Positions 41,723 through 49,791 are shown, numbered from the stretch's first letter. The stretch: DNA of 64,000 nucleotides from JAYFNU01 sp034933305 (GCA_034933305.1 JAYFNU010000003.1:62001-126000), one strand, 5' to 3'. Numbers and translations are program-made. Notes: a model not told the origin generated them from the sequence alone.

Positions 41723-42838
41723 TCAGCTCTCCAGTAGACCGAGCTTCGTGATGCTCGTTTCGTTGCAGAGGTTCTCGAAGGAGAACAGGATGAGCACGTC
41801 GTCGAACGGCTCCTCCGCCAGCGCCTTGTAGGAGTCGTTGTAGTAGCGCGGGTCGACGAGCACGATCTTGTTGTAATGCTCCGTCAGGAAAGGAACGAAG
41901 CTGTCGGCGTAGGAATCCTTGATGACGAGGATGGAGCCGAGCTTGTTGACGTCGTAGTCCGTCTCGATCTCGGCGTATCCGTTGTTGCCCCACAGGAAAG
42001 CGGCGTATTTGTCGCGCTTCGCGAACTGATCCAGGTTGTAGATGCTGTCGTGCGCCGTTCCGTCGATCGTTATTTTTCCGGAGAAATCGAAATACTCGAT
42101 GACATCCGGCTGGGCGCGGAAATACTTGCTCTTCGAATAGCTCGTGCCGAGGAAGCCCTTGACGCGCGTCGGCTGCTCGCTCGAATAGCTGAACGCCTGC
42201 AGCCCGGCGGACGAGGCGAACTGGGAATAGGCGAGCCAGGCGCCGTAGGTCGTCCAGTGGTGGTCGGTGCGGTAATAGATGTATTTGTCGGAGTTGACGG
42301 CGAGCGTGTCCTTGACGTTGACGGGCGTCGTCGAGTGCGACAGATAATCGTTGACGCGGCCGATGAAGAAGTTTTCGTCGACGTAGGGAAGTCCCGCGGG
42401 CAGCTTGTCCACCAGCGGATAATAGGACGAGGGCACCGCGATGAAGTAGACGTCGCTGCGGGCCGCGAAGGAAAAGGCGTCGATCGCGGCGAGATTGGAG
42501 TTGAGCTTCTTTTCGTCAAAGCTGTAGAATTTGCCGAACATATAGCCGTCTTTGCCGTAGACGATGCCGTTGTTTTCCGTTTTGAGCAGCAGGTATTCGC
42601 CGACCGACTTTGCCGTGATCCACTCGTCCCGCAGCAGGAACTGATCGGCGATATAGGTCTCGTATTTGGTCGCGAACGTCCCGTTGACGAGCGATTTCCA
42701 GCTCAGGGAGGGCATGGTCGCGAGGTATTTGTTTTCGTTCTCCGAGAATTCGCGGTCGGGGGTGATAAGGTTGACGATGCCGAAAATGACGATAAAACCG
42801 AAAACGAGAAGGAACAGCGCGCAGTTTTTCTTTTTCAT
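41723..42838 (-). CDS. DHHW family protein (AlgX/DltD-like partner of MBOAT)
   Basis: A 371-residue extracytoplasmic protein with an N-terminal membrane anchor (KKK, hydrophobic about 6-25). Its motif YYRTDHHWTTYGAW (about 188-201) defines the DHHW family, in which Asp-His-His are SGNH-hydrolase-like catalytic residues. A later nucleophile candidate is Ser in VIKDSYADSFVPF (about 306). Such proteins take acyl groups exported by MBOAT enzymes and transfer them to cell-surface polymers. It follows the MBOAT gene by 15 bases, the usual pair. Confidence 0.88.
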   Translation of the reverse strand: MKKKNCALFLLVFGFIVIFGIVNLITPDREFSENENKYLATMPSLSWKSLVNGTFATKYETYIADQFLLRDEWITAKSVGEYLLLKTENNGIVYGKDGYMFGKFYSFDEKKLNSNLAAIDAFSFAARSDVYFIAVPSSYYPLVDKLPAGLPYVDENFFIGRVNDYLSHSTTPVNVKDTLAVNSDKYIYYRTDHHWTTYGAWLAYSQFASSAGLQAFSYSSEQPTRVKGFLGTSYSKSKYFRAQPDVIEYFDFSGKITIDGTAHDSIYNLDQFAKRDKYAAFLWGNNGYAEIETDYDVNKLGSILVIKDSYADSFVPFLTEHYNKIVLVDPRYYNDSYKALAEEPFDDVLILFSFENLCNETSITKLGLLES

Positions 42839-42853
42839 ATGCCTTGCGCCCCC

Positions 42854-44296
42854 TTAAAACCGGAAGTAGAGGAAGGGATTATAGGTCGAATCGACGAGAT
42901 ACGCCGTGCACAGCAGGAACAGCACGATGAGCAGCAGATTGCGAAGGCCGCGCCGCTTGCGGACGGCCGCATAGAGCCGGCCGGCCGCCGCCGTGCTGAA
43001 CCAGCAGCCGACGAGCAGGCTCACCGCGTAGTTGCGCAGATAATACAGCGCGCCGACGGGGGACGAAGCGTGGGACAGCGCCGTCGGCACGAACAGGCGC
43101 TGCAAAAAGACGCCGAGCTGCGAAAAATCCGTGATGGCGAACAGCGCCCAGCCGACGACGACGACGAACAGCGCGTAGATGTGCGAGAAGACCTTGTGCC
43201 GGTTGAGGAAGTTGAGGAAGCCCGCTTTTTCGATCGAGAGCAGGACGAAGAAATACAGCCCCCACAGCACGAAGTTCCACGACGCGCCGTGCCAGAAGCC
43301 GGTCAGCGCCCAGACGATGAAGAGATTCAGCATCGTGCGGGCCTTGCCGCAGCGGGAACCGCCCAGGGGGATATAGACGTACTCGCGGAACCAGGAGCCG
43401 AGCGTGATGTGCCAGCGGCGCCAGAATTCGGTCGCGCTGCGGGAGATGTACGGGTCGTCGAAGTTCTTCGGGAAGTTGAAGCCCATCATCTTGCCGAGAC
43501 CGATGGCCATCTGCGAGTAGCCGGAAAAGTCGAAATAGATCTGCAGCGTGAACGCGAGGATGCCCAGCCACGCGAGGCCCGACGAGATCGAGCCGAAGCC
43601 GAGCGCTTCCACCTCCGTCCACAGCGCGCCGACGTTGTTCGCGATGAGCACCTTGCGCGCAAGGCCGAGGATAAAGTCCTCCATGCCGCTGTCGAGCGCT
43701 TCGGCGGTGACGGTGCGCTCCTTGAGCTCGCGGTGGATGTCGGTATAGCGGACGATGGGGCCAGCGATGAGCTGCGGGAAAAGCGTCACAAAGGCGGACA
43801 GATCGATGAAATCGTGCTCCGCTTCCACCTTGCCGCGGTAAACGTCGATGGTGTACGACAGCGTCTGGAAGGTATAAAAGCTGATGCCCAGCGGCAGCGT
43901 CAGCGCCGCGACCGGGATCGAAGCGCCGAAGATCGAGTTGATGTTTTCCGTGAAGAAGCCGAGATATTTGAAGACGAACAGCGCGCCGAGGCTCAGCACC
44001 ACGGCGGCGAGAAAGACGAGCTTGCGCAGACGGGCATATTTTTTGCGCGCGCCGCCGTCGCCGTCCGCGTCGGTCGCCGCGAGCTTTTTGTCGTAGTATT
44101 CGATCCCCAGCGCGCTGCAGTAGTTGACGAGGATGGTCGCGATCATGATGGGAAAGTAGCGCACCTCTCCCCAGGAATAAAAGACCAGGCTGACGACGAA
44201 CAGCGTCAGGTTTTTCAATTTCTTCGGGGATATATAGTAGAGCAGAAGCGCTATGGGCAGAAACTGGAAAACGAACAACAGACTGCTGAAGACCAT
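42854..44296 (-). CDS. MBOAT family membrane-bound O-acyltransferase
   Basis: A 480-residue polytopic enzyme. Typical segments are SFYTFQTLSYTIDVYRG (about 135-151), FPQLIAGPIVRY (about 170-181), FWRRWHITLGSWFREYVYIPLGG (split as FWRRWHITLGSW and FREYVYIPLGG, about 287-309) and the catalytic-His stretch WALTGFWHGASWNFVLWG (about 326-343). With the DHHW protein it would form a two-step O-acetylation system for a wall or capsule polymer, comparable to AlgI/AlgX or PatA/PatB. ATG 44296 behind GGAGGAATC. It is the first gene of the run. Confidence 0.94.
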   Translation of the reverse strand: MVFSSLLFVFQFLPIALLLYYISPKKLKNLTLFVVSLVFYSWGEVRYFPIMIATILVNYCSALGIEYYDKKLAATDADGDGGARKKYARLRKLVFLAAVVLSLGALFVFKYLGFFTENINSIFGASIPVAALTLPLGISFYTFQTLSYTIDVYRGKVEAEHDFIDLSAFVTLFPQLIAGPIVRYTDIHRELKERTVTAEALDSGMEDFILGLARKVLIANNVGALWTEVEALGFGSISSGLAWLGILAFTLQIYFDFSGYSQMAIGLGKMMGFNFPKNFDDPYISRSATEFWRRWHITLGSWFREYVYIPLGGSRCGKARTMLNLFIVWALTGFWHGASWNFVLWGLYFFVLLSIEKAGFLNFLNRHKVFSHIYALFVVVVGWALFAITDFSQLGVFLQRLFVPTALSHASSPVGALYYLRNYAVSLLVGCWFSTAAAGRLYAAVRKRRGLRNLLLIVLFLLCTAYLVDSTYNPFLYFRF

Positions 44297-44341
44297 GATT
44301 CCTCCGCGGGCGCCGCATGCCGCCGCTTGCATCGCTGTATT

Positions 44342-44403
44342 GCGCGGCGGACTTCCGCCGCGCGCCGGCCTATATTATACTATATTGATTATTGCCACTG
44401 CAA
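44342..44403 (-). promoter_or_regulatory. Promoter and leader hairpin of the MBOAT operon
   Basis: Minus strand TTGCAG (44403-44398), 18-base spacer, TATAAT (44379-44374). Just after the expected start lies a 9-bp perfect GC hairpin (44342-44350 with 44355-44363). It has no T-run behind it and may protect the 5' end. Confidence 0.6.
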
Positions 44404-44427
44404 CCCGATTCTTGCGCGCGGAGAAAT

Positions 44428-44450
44428 AAAAAAACAGCGGCCGGACCGCC
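44428..44450 (-). terminator. Possible terminator of the Crp/Fnr-type gene
   Basis: On the minus strand a short GCGG/CCGC stem (44437-44450) is followed by seven Ts. The stem is short, so the call is tentative. Confidence 0.45.
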
Positions 44451-44475
44451 CTTGTGCCGGCGCGGGAAGGGGACC

Positions 44476-45144
44476 TCACTCCATGCCGGCCGTCACGGCC
44501 CGCAGGACGTCCGCGCGCAGCAGCAGGAAAACCTTTGGCTGCGCGCGGGCGAGAACGCCCTGCTCGATCCACGCCGACAGCAGACGCCGCAGATGGCGCG
44601 GAGTGATCCCCAGGCGCTCCGCCGCGTCCTTTTCCCGCAGGCGGATGCGCCCGTCCTGCGCGCTGTCGAGCAGCAGCGCGGCGAGTCGCTCCGCAGCCGG
44701 ATACAGCAGCGCCTGCGAATACGCGTGGGAGGTTTTGTAGAGCTTGCGCATCAGGATCTGACACAGGCGGCGGTAAAAGAGCAGGCTGTCGGGAGCGGAG
44801 CCCGACGCCGCGTCGATCGGAATGCGCACAAGGCAGACGGGCGTCTTGGCGCGGACGTGATGCAGCGCCGCCTTTTGCTGCAGCAACTCGATATCCCCGA
44901 GGATCTGCGGCGGCGCGGCGTCGGCGATGACCGCGAGCTTCCCGTCGGCGGAGAGCGAGCACACCTGTGCGAGCCCCTCGGTGATGAGCATCAGACAGCG
45001 CAGCGGATCGCCCGCCTCGAGGATCGTCTCGCCGGGCTCATACTGCAGCAGCTGCGACCGCGCCAGCGTTTCGCCGGTGAAAAGCTCTTCCGCCGCGACC
45101 TTTCGGATGTGATCCTTCAAAAGCGCCCCCGAAAGCTCTTTCAT
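44476..45144 (-). CDS. Crp/Fnr family transcriptional regulator
   Basis: A 222-residue regulator. A cyclic-nucleotide-binding-like beta barrel occupies about 20-120 (LQYEPGETILEAGDPLRCLMLITEG, seen as EPGETILEAGDP and LRCLMLITEG, then ILGDIELL), followed by the dimer helix and a helix-turn-helix at about 172-195 (DAAERLGITPRHLRRLLSAW). No Fnr-type cysteine cluster is visible, and the cAMP-contact residues are not clearly kept, so the ligand is unknown. It resembles YeiL-like members. It is transcribed away from the adenosylhomocysteinase-like gene across a palindrome, which suggests it controls that gene and itself. Confidence 0.85.
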   Translation of the reverse strand: MKELSGALLKDHIRKVAAEELFTGETLARSQLLQYEPGETILEAGDPLRCLMLITEGLAQVCSLSADGKLAVIADAAPPQILGDIELLQQKAALHHVRAKTPVCLVRIPIDAASGSAPDSLLFYRRLCQILMRKLYKTSHAYSQALLYPAAERLAALLLDSAQDGRIRLREKDAAERLGITPRHLRRLLSAWIEQGVLARAQPKVFLLLRADVLRAVTAGME

Positions 45145-45159
45145 TTCCGGGCCTCCCTC

Positions 45160-45185
45160 AAAAACAGGATAAATGTCCTGTTTTT
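45160..45185. promoter_or_regulatory. Perfect palindrome in the Crp / SAHH-like divergent promoter region
   Basis: AAAAACAGGA (45160-45169), 6 bases, TCCTGTTTTT (45176-45185): a 10-bp perfect inverted repeat. The CAGGA-N6-TCCTG core has the 5-6-5 geometry of Crp-type operators. It is the only strong symmetrical element between the two divergent genes. Confidence 0.75.
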
Positions 45186-45289
45186 ATTCTATGCTTTTTG
45201 CTAAGATGAAGCAAGCGGAGAGCGGCCCGCGCCCCGGGATGTCCCGCCGGCAAACGCGGGCGATCGAACGGAAAAGAGGAGAACGAGCT

Positions 45290-46471
45290 GTGCTGCAATC
45301 GAATATCGACGATCCGACGCTCGCGCAGGCGGGCGCGCTGCGGATCAAATGGTACCGGGAGAAAATGGACGTCCTGCGCATCTTCAGGGAGCGGTATGAA
45401 AGGGAGCGGCCCTTCCGGGGAAAGACGTTCCTCGTGTGCATGCACTGCGAGCCGAAGGCCGCGGTGCGCACGGAGGTGCTGCTCGCCGGCGGCGCCGAAA
45501 AGATCGTGTTCGTCGGCAATCTCGGCTCGACGAAGCCGGACACGGCGGCGTATCTGAGCGCGCTGCCGAACGTGACCGTCCTCGCCAAAAAGGGCGACAC
45601 GCTGCGCGACCTCGAGGCGTCCGTCGCGCAGGCGATGCGGGAGCCGTACGACCTGCTGATGGACAACGGCGCGAGCCTGCTGCAGCGGTATTGGAGCTGC
45701 CGCGGCGCATGGCGGCCGCAGGGGGCGATCGAGGAGACGCGCTCGGGGCGGCTGATCCTCGAAAAACAGGGGATATCGCCCGATTTCCCGGTGCTCGTGA
45801 TCGACGATTCGCCCGTCAAGCGGCTGGTCGAAAACGAGACGGGCGTCGGCCAGTCGGTCGTCGACGGCTTCATGCGCGCGACGAGCATGCTCATCGGCGG
45901 CAAAAAGATCCTCATCATCGGCTACGGCTTCTGCGGGCTCGGCATCGCGCAGCGCTTCCGGGCGCTCGGCGCATGCACGATGGTGTACGACACGGACCCG
46001 CTCCGGCTGCTCAAGGCAAAGATCGAGGGGCACGCGGTGGGGCGCCTCGACGAGCTGCTGCCGCAGGCGGACGTCGTGCTCACCGTCACGGGGCGCTTCG
46101 ACGTCGTGGGCGAACGCGAGATCCGGCTGATGAAGGACGGCGCCGTCCTGTGCAACGCCGGGCATTACAACATGGAGATCGACGTCGCCCGGCTCAGGGA
46201 GATCGCGCCTTCGCCGCAGACCGTGCAGGACGGCATCGAGAAATACACGCTCGGCGAGAAGACGCTTTATCTGCTGCAGAACGCGAATCCCATCAATCTC
46301 GCGTCGGGCGCCGGAAATCCGCTGGAGATCATGGAGCTCGGCTACGCGCTGCAGCTGCTGAGCCTCGAGCGCATCGCGGCGGGGGGCCTTCCCGCCGGCG
46401 CGCAGCCTCTGCCGGACGACGTCAACAGCGAGGCCTGCCGCATCTGCCTTTGGGGCGCGCGGGACGCGTGA
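45290..46471 (+). CDS. Diverged adenosylhomocysteinase-like protein
   Basis: A 393-residue protein aligned by eye to S-adenosylhomocysteine hydrolase. Shared blocks are the N-terminal His in VCMHCEPKAAVRTEVLLAGGA (split as VCMHCEPKAAV and RTEVLLAGGA), FVGNLGSTKPDTAAYL, LLMDNGASLL, IEETRSGR, FPVLVIDDSPVKRLVEN with the catalytic Lys, the NAD loop IIGYGFCGLGIAQRF (about 206-220) and LCNAGHYNMEID. Differences: the usual Lys-x-x-x-Asp-Asn reads K-R-L-V-E-N (Asp to Glu), and the GDVGKG NAD loop is GFCGLG. GTG 45290 follows AGAGGAG. It may hydrolyse SAH or a related thioether nucleoside. Confidence 0.78.
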   Translation: MLQSNIDDPTLAQAGALRIKWYREKMDVLRIFRERYERERPFRGKTFLVCMHCEPKAAVRTEVLLAGGAEKIVFVGNLGSTKPDTAAYLSALPNVTVLAKKGDTLRDLEASVAQAMREPYDLLMDNGASLLQRYWSCRGAWRPQGAIEETRSGRLILEKQGISPDFPVLVIDDSPVKRLVENETGVGQSVVDGFMRATSMLIGGKKILIIGYGFCGLGIAQRFRALGACTMVYDTDPLRLLKAKIEGHAVGRLDELLPQADVVLTVTGRFDVVGEREIRLMKDGAVLCNAGHYNMEIDVARLREIAPSPQTVQDGIEKYTLGEKTLYLLQNANPINLASGAGNPLEIMELGYALQLLSLERIAAGGLPAGAQPLPDDVNSEACRICLWGARDA

Positions 46472-46507
46472 CGCCCGCCGCCCCCCCGACGGCCGCACGA
46501 AAACAGA

Positions 46508-46546
46508 AAAAAAGGTCTCCCGCCGTGCTGCGGGAGACCCTTTTTA
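46508..46546. terminator. Bidirectional terminator between SAHH-like gene and FMN-binding gene
   Basis: AGGTCTCCCGC and GCGGGAGACCC arms (46512-46523 and 46530-46540) with A-rich left flank and T5 right tail, serving the two convergent genes. Confidence 0.88.
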
Positions 46547-46599
46547 AACTGCCTTTGCATTTTTGACGCCCGGCGCGCGGTTCGGCGCGCCCGCCCCGT

Positions 46600-47043
46600 T
46601 CAGCGCTCGACGACGACGGTCTTGGTGTCGCCCGTGCGCACGTTCTTTTCGAGGGCCTTGAGCAGCGTGATGAAGCTGTTCGAAGTGGCGGTCGCTCCGG
46701 CGACGATATCGATATCGTCCGCGTCCGGATTCTCGAGATACTGGTTGATGAGATCCTTGTAGTACTTCTCCGGATAGGTGCCCTGCACGGACTCCATCTT
46801 TTCCTTGTACTCCTCGGACTGCGATTTCAGGCTGCCGTCCTCGGCGACGCCGTCGGCCTCGATGGAGGCGACGGCGCCGTCCTTAAAGGTGATGACGACG
46901 TAGTCCTTGTAGCCGTGCTGGTCGTAATCCGCGTATTCGGCGCGATAGGTACCGTCCTGGATCTCTATATCATCGCCGCCGCAGGCCGAAAGAAGAAGCG
47001 CCGCGGCGAGGACAAAAACGAGCAGTGCAAAAAACTTTTTCAT
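46600..47043 (-). CDS. FMN-binding domain lipoprotein
   Basis: A 147-residue exported lipoprotein: signal MKKFFALLVFVLAAALLLSAC with the lipid-attached Cys21 (lipobox LLSAC). The FMN-binding domain runs from about 30 to 140. The Thr-containing motif VAGATATSNSF (about 114-124) is the ApbE-type flavinylation site, so FMN would be covalently bound. Such small flavoproteins pass electrons outside the membrane. No apbE gene lies in this window. The Gx transporter gene, a frequent neighbour in flavin-based extracellular electron-transfer loci, is divergent to it. RBS CAGGAGGC. Confidence 0.9.
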   Translation of the reverse strand: MKKFFALLVFVLAAALLLSACGGDDIEIQDGTYRAEYADYDQHGYKDYVVITFKDGAVASIEADGVAEDGSLKSQSEEYKEKMESVQGTYPEKYYKDLINQYLENPDADDIDIVAGATATSNSFITLLKALEKNVRTGDTKTVVVER

Positions 47044-47078
47044 TACAGGTTTCGCCTCCTGTGAAAACGAGTGAAGAT

Positions 47079-47108
47079 ATTATATAATAAACGATGTGAA
47101 AAAGTCAA
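47079..47108 (-). promoter_or_regulatory. Promoter of the FMN-binding lipoprotein gene
   Basis: Minus strand TTGACT (47108-47103), 18-base spacer, perfect TATAAT (47084-47079). Confidence 0.7.
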
Positions 47109-47151
47109 ACGACGTTGCGGCGCGACGGCCGCACGCGGCAGACGGGCCCCC

Positions 47152-47180
47152 TTTACCGTGTTAGTTTATCTATGTATATA
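47152..47180 (+). promoter_or_regulatory. Candidate promoter of the Gx transporter gene
   Basis: TTTACC (47152-47157), 17-base spacer, TATATA (47175-47180), about 48 bases before the start codon in an AT-rich patch. Confidence 0.45.
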
Positions 47181-47228
47181 TACTCAAATTGTGACGATTT
47201 CAAGAACAAATCAAAATCCGGAGGATCT

Positions 47229-47738
47229 ATGCGGACACGAAAAACGAGAACGATCGCGTTCATGGGCCTGCTTATCGCGCTTGCCGTCACGCTCTCCTAT
47301 ATCGAGGGCCTCGTGCCTTCCTTCATCCCCGTGCCGGGCATCAAGCTCGGCTTGTCGAACATCGTGACGATGTACTGCCTGTTCTTCGTCAACGCGCCGA
47401 GCGCGGTGCTGCTCGCGGTGCTGAAGTCCTGCTTCGTGCTGCTCACGCGCGGCGTGACGGCGGGCGCGCTCAGCCTCGCGGGCGGGCTGCTGTCCGTCGG
47501 CGCGATGGCGCTCGTCACGGCGCTGCGCGCTTCGAAGGGGCTCGCGAGCGTGACCGGCGCCGTCATGCACAATGTCGGGCAGCTCGTCGCGGCCTGGCTG
47601 CTGCTGGGCACGCCGACGGTCTTCTACTACACGCCGGTGCTCGTCATCAGCGGCGTCGTCATGGGCATCGTCACTGCGAGCGCGCTGCGGCTGCTGCTGC
47701 CGGCGCTCGAGCGCATCCGCGGCACGGGCGGCAAATAA
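47229..47738 (+). CDS. Gx transporter family membrane protein
   Basis: A 169-residue membrane protein with 5-6 segments, of the Gx transporter family (formerly heptaprenyl diphosphate synthase component I; ECF S-component-like). Typical features are the first segment IAFMGLLIALAVTLSYIEGLVP (split as IAFMGLLIALA and VTLSYIEGLVP, about 8-29), PGIKLGLSNIVTMYCL (about 35-50) and GAVMHNVGQLVAAWLL (about 106-121). ATG 47229 is preceded by CCGGAGGATC. In many Clostridia it sits with flavinylated FMN-binding proteins and quinone-chain synthases. Here only the FMN-binding gene is close. Confidence 0.87.
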   Translation: MRTRKTRTIAFMGLLIALAVTLSYIEGLVPSFIPVPGIKLGLSNIVTMYCLFFVNAPSAVLLAVLKSCFVLLTRGVTAGALSLAGGLLSVGAMALVTALRASKGLASVTGAVMHNVGQLVAAWLLLGTPTVFYYTPVLVISGVVMGIVTASALRLLLPALERIRGTGGK

Positions 47739-47763
47739 TTTCACAAAAAATCCCCGCAGGATA

Positions 47764-47791
47764 TTGACATTTCGGGAAAATGGGTTAAAAT
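47764..47791 (+). promoter_or_regulatory. Vegetative promoter of groES-groEL
   Basis: TTGACA (47764-47769), 16-base spacer, TAAAAT (47786-47791), immediately followed by CIRCE, so HrcA would sit on the transcription start. Confidence 0.85.
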
Positions 47792-47795
47792 AATC

Positions 47796-47822
47796 TTAGC
47801 ACTCAAAAGAAACGAGTGCTAA
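47796..47822 (+). promoter_or_regulatory. CIRCE operator of groES-groEL
   Basis: Perfect TTAGCACTC, 9 bases, GAGTGCTAA, the same sequence arms as the clpB copy. It implies HrcA control of the chaperonin operon. Confidence 0.95.
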
Positions 47823-47847
47823 CGATAATTTTAAGGAGGAAACACAA

Positions 47848-48132
47848 ATGAAACTGAAACCTCTCGCAGATAGAGTTGTCGTAAAGATGACGGAAGCGGA
47901 AGAGACCACCAAGAGCGGCATCATTCTGACGGCGTCTGCACAGGAAAAGCCCCAGGTCGCGGAAGTCGTCGCGGTGGGCCCCGGCGGGCTCGTTGACGGC
48001 AAGGAAGTCAAAATGACCGTCAAGGAAGGCGACAAGGTCATCCTCAGCAAGTATTCCGGGACGGAAGTCAAGGTGGACGGCGAAGAGTGCACGATCGTTC
48101 GTCTGTCCGACATTCTGGCGGTCGTTCTTTAA
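47848..48132 (+). CDS. groES: Co-chaperonin GroES
   Basis: A 94-residue 10-kDa chaperonin that caps GroEL. It starts LKPLADRVVVKMTEAEE, has the mobile loop ETTKSGIILTASAQEKPQ (split as ETTKSGIIL and TASAQEKPQ, about 17-34), VVAVGPGGLVDGKEV and the closing strand YSGTEVKVDGEECTIVRLSDILAV, seen as YSGTEVKVDGE and ECTIVRLSDILAV. RBS TAAGGAGGAAA. It is followed 30 bases later by groEL under the same CIRCE-regulated promoter. Confidence 0.98.
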   Translation: MKLKPLADRVVVKMTEAEETTKSGIILTASAQEKPQVAEVVAVGPGGLVDGKEVKMTVKEGDKVILSKYSGTEVKVDGEECTIVRLSDILAVVL

Positions 48133-48162
48133 TAAAGAAAAATCAAGGAGTGAAGGGTAACA

Positions 48163-49791
48163 ATGGCGAAAGATCTGAAATACGGCGAGGAAGCGCGCAA
48201 GAGCCTTCAGACCGGTATCGACAAGCTGGCGGACACGGTAAAGATCACGCTCGGGCCGAAGGGCCGCAACGTCGTTCTTGACAAGAAGTTCGGTGCGCCG
48301 CTCATCACCAACGACGGCGTGACCATCGCGAAGGAAATCGAGCTCGAGGATAAGTTCGAGAACATGGGCGCGCAGCTCATCAAGGAAGCGGCGACGAAGA
48401 CCAACGACGCGGCCGGCGACGGCACGACGACGGCGACGCTGCTCGCACAGTCGATGATCCACGAGGGCATGAAGAACGTATCGTCGGGCGCGAACCCGAT
48501 GGCTCTCAAGAAGGGCGTGCAGAAGGCCGTCGACGCGGCGGTCAAGGCGATCGTCGCGAACTCCAAGAAGGTCTCCGGCACCGGGGACATCGCGCGTGTC
48601 GCGACCGTCTCGGCCGGCGACGAAGTCATCGGCAACCTGATCGCGGAAGCGATGGAAAAAGTGACGCATGACGGCGTCATCACGATCGAAGAATCCAAGA
48701 CGGCGGAGACCTACACCGAGGTCGTCGAAGGCATGCAGTTCGACCGCGGCTACATCACCCCGTATCTTGTGACCGACACCGAGAAGATGGAAGCCGTTCT
48801 CGACAACGCCTCCATCCTCATCACGGACAAGAAGATCGGCAACATCCAGGAGATCCTGCCGCTGCTCGAGCAGATCGTCCAGACCGGCAAGAAGCTGCTC
48901 ATCATCGCCGAGGACGTCGAGGGCGACGCGCTCGCGAACCTCATCGTCAACAAGCTGCGCGGGACGTTCGTCTGCTGCGCGGTCAAGGCGCCGGGCTTCG
49001 GCGACCGCCGCAAGGAGATGCTGCAGGATATCGCCGTCCTCACCGGCGGCAAGGTCATCAGCGAGGAAGTCGGCCTGACGCTGCAGGATGCGAAGCTTGA
49101 GGACCTCGGCACGGCGTCGAAGGTCCAGGTCAAGAAGGAAAACACCATCATCATGGGCGGCGGCGGCGACAAGAAGGCCATCGACGCGCGCGTCGGCCAG
49201 ATCCGTTCGCAGATCGAGACCACGACGTCCGATTTCGACAAGGAAAAGCTCCAGGAGCGCCTTGCGAAGCTCGCGGGCGGCGTAGCGGTCATCCGCGTGG
49301 GCGCCGCGACCGAGATCGAGATGAAGGAAAAGAAGCTGCGCATCGAAGACGCGCTTTCCGCCACGAAGGCGGCCGTTGAAGAGGGCATCGTCGCCGGCGG
49401 CGGCGTCGCGTTCATCAACGCCATGCCCGCGGTCGAGAAAGAGCTCGAGAGCTGCACGGACGACGACGAAAAGACCGGCGCCCGCATCGTTTTGAAGGCG
49501 CTCGAGGCGCCTGTGCGCCAGATCGCGCTCAACGCCGGCCTCGAGGGCTCCGTCATCATCGAGAAGATCAACGCCTCCGGCAAGGTCGGCTACGGCATCG
49601 ACGTTGCGAAGGAAAAGTACGGCGACATGATCGCGGCCGGCATCGTCGACCCGACGAAGGTCTCCCGCTCTGCGCTGCAGAACGCGGCGTCCGTCGCGGC
49701 GATGGTCATGACGACCGAGGCGCTCGTGGGCGATATCCCCGAGGAGAACCCCGCGCCGATGGCGAACCCCGGCATGGGCGGCATGTATTGA
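48163..49791 (+). CDS. groEL: Chaperonin GroEL
   Basis: A 542-residue 60-kDa chaperonin subunit. ATP-binding LGPKGRNVVLDKKFG (about 31-45) and the NDAAGDGTTTATLLAQ block (about 82-97) are intact. Apical-domain residues and the late GGGVAFINAMPAVE (about 412-425) are present. The C-terminus ends in GMGGMY, a short form of the Gly-Met tail. Length is typical. RBS AAGGAGTGAAGGG. Terminator follows about 50 bases after the stop. Confidence 0.98.
   Translation: MAKDLKYGEEARKSLQTGIDKLADTVKITLGPKGRNVVLDKKFGAPLITNDGVTIAKEIELEDKFENMGAQLIKEAATKTNDAAGDGTTTATLLAQSMIHEGMKNVSSGANPMALKKGVQKAVDAAVKAIVANSKKVSGTGDIARVATVSAGDEVIGNLIAEAMEKVTHDGVITIEESKTAETYTEVVEGMQFDRGYITPYLVTDTEKMEAVLDNASILITDKKIGNIQEILPLLEQIVQTGKKLLIIAEDVEGDALANLIVNKLRGTFVCCAVKAPGFGDRRKEMLQDIAVLTGGKVISEEVGLTLQDAKLEDLGTASKVQVKKENTIIMGGGGDKKAIDARVGQIRSQIETTTSDFDKEKLQERLAKLAGGVAVIRVGAATEIEMKEKKLRIEDALSATKAAVEEGIVAGGGVAFINAMPAVEKELESCTDDDEKTGARIVLKALEAPVRQIALNAGLEGSVIIEKINASGKVGYGIDVAKEKYGDMIAAGIVDPTKVSRSALQNAASVAAMVMTTEALVGDIPEENPAPMANPGMGGMY

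Noticed and set aside
41876..44740. 954-codon plus-strand frame opposite the MBOAT and DHHW genes
   Set aside because: Shadow frame made of charged low-complexity residues. The minus-strand genes carry the MBOAT and DHHW motifs.
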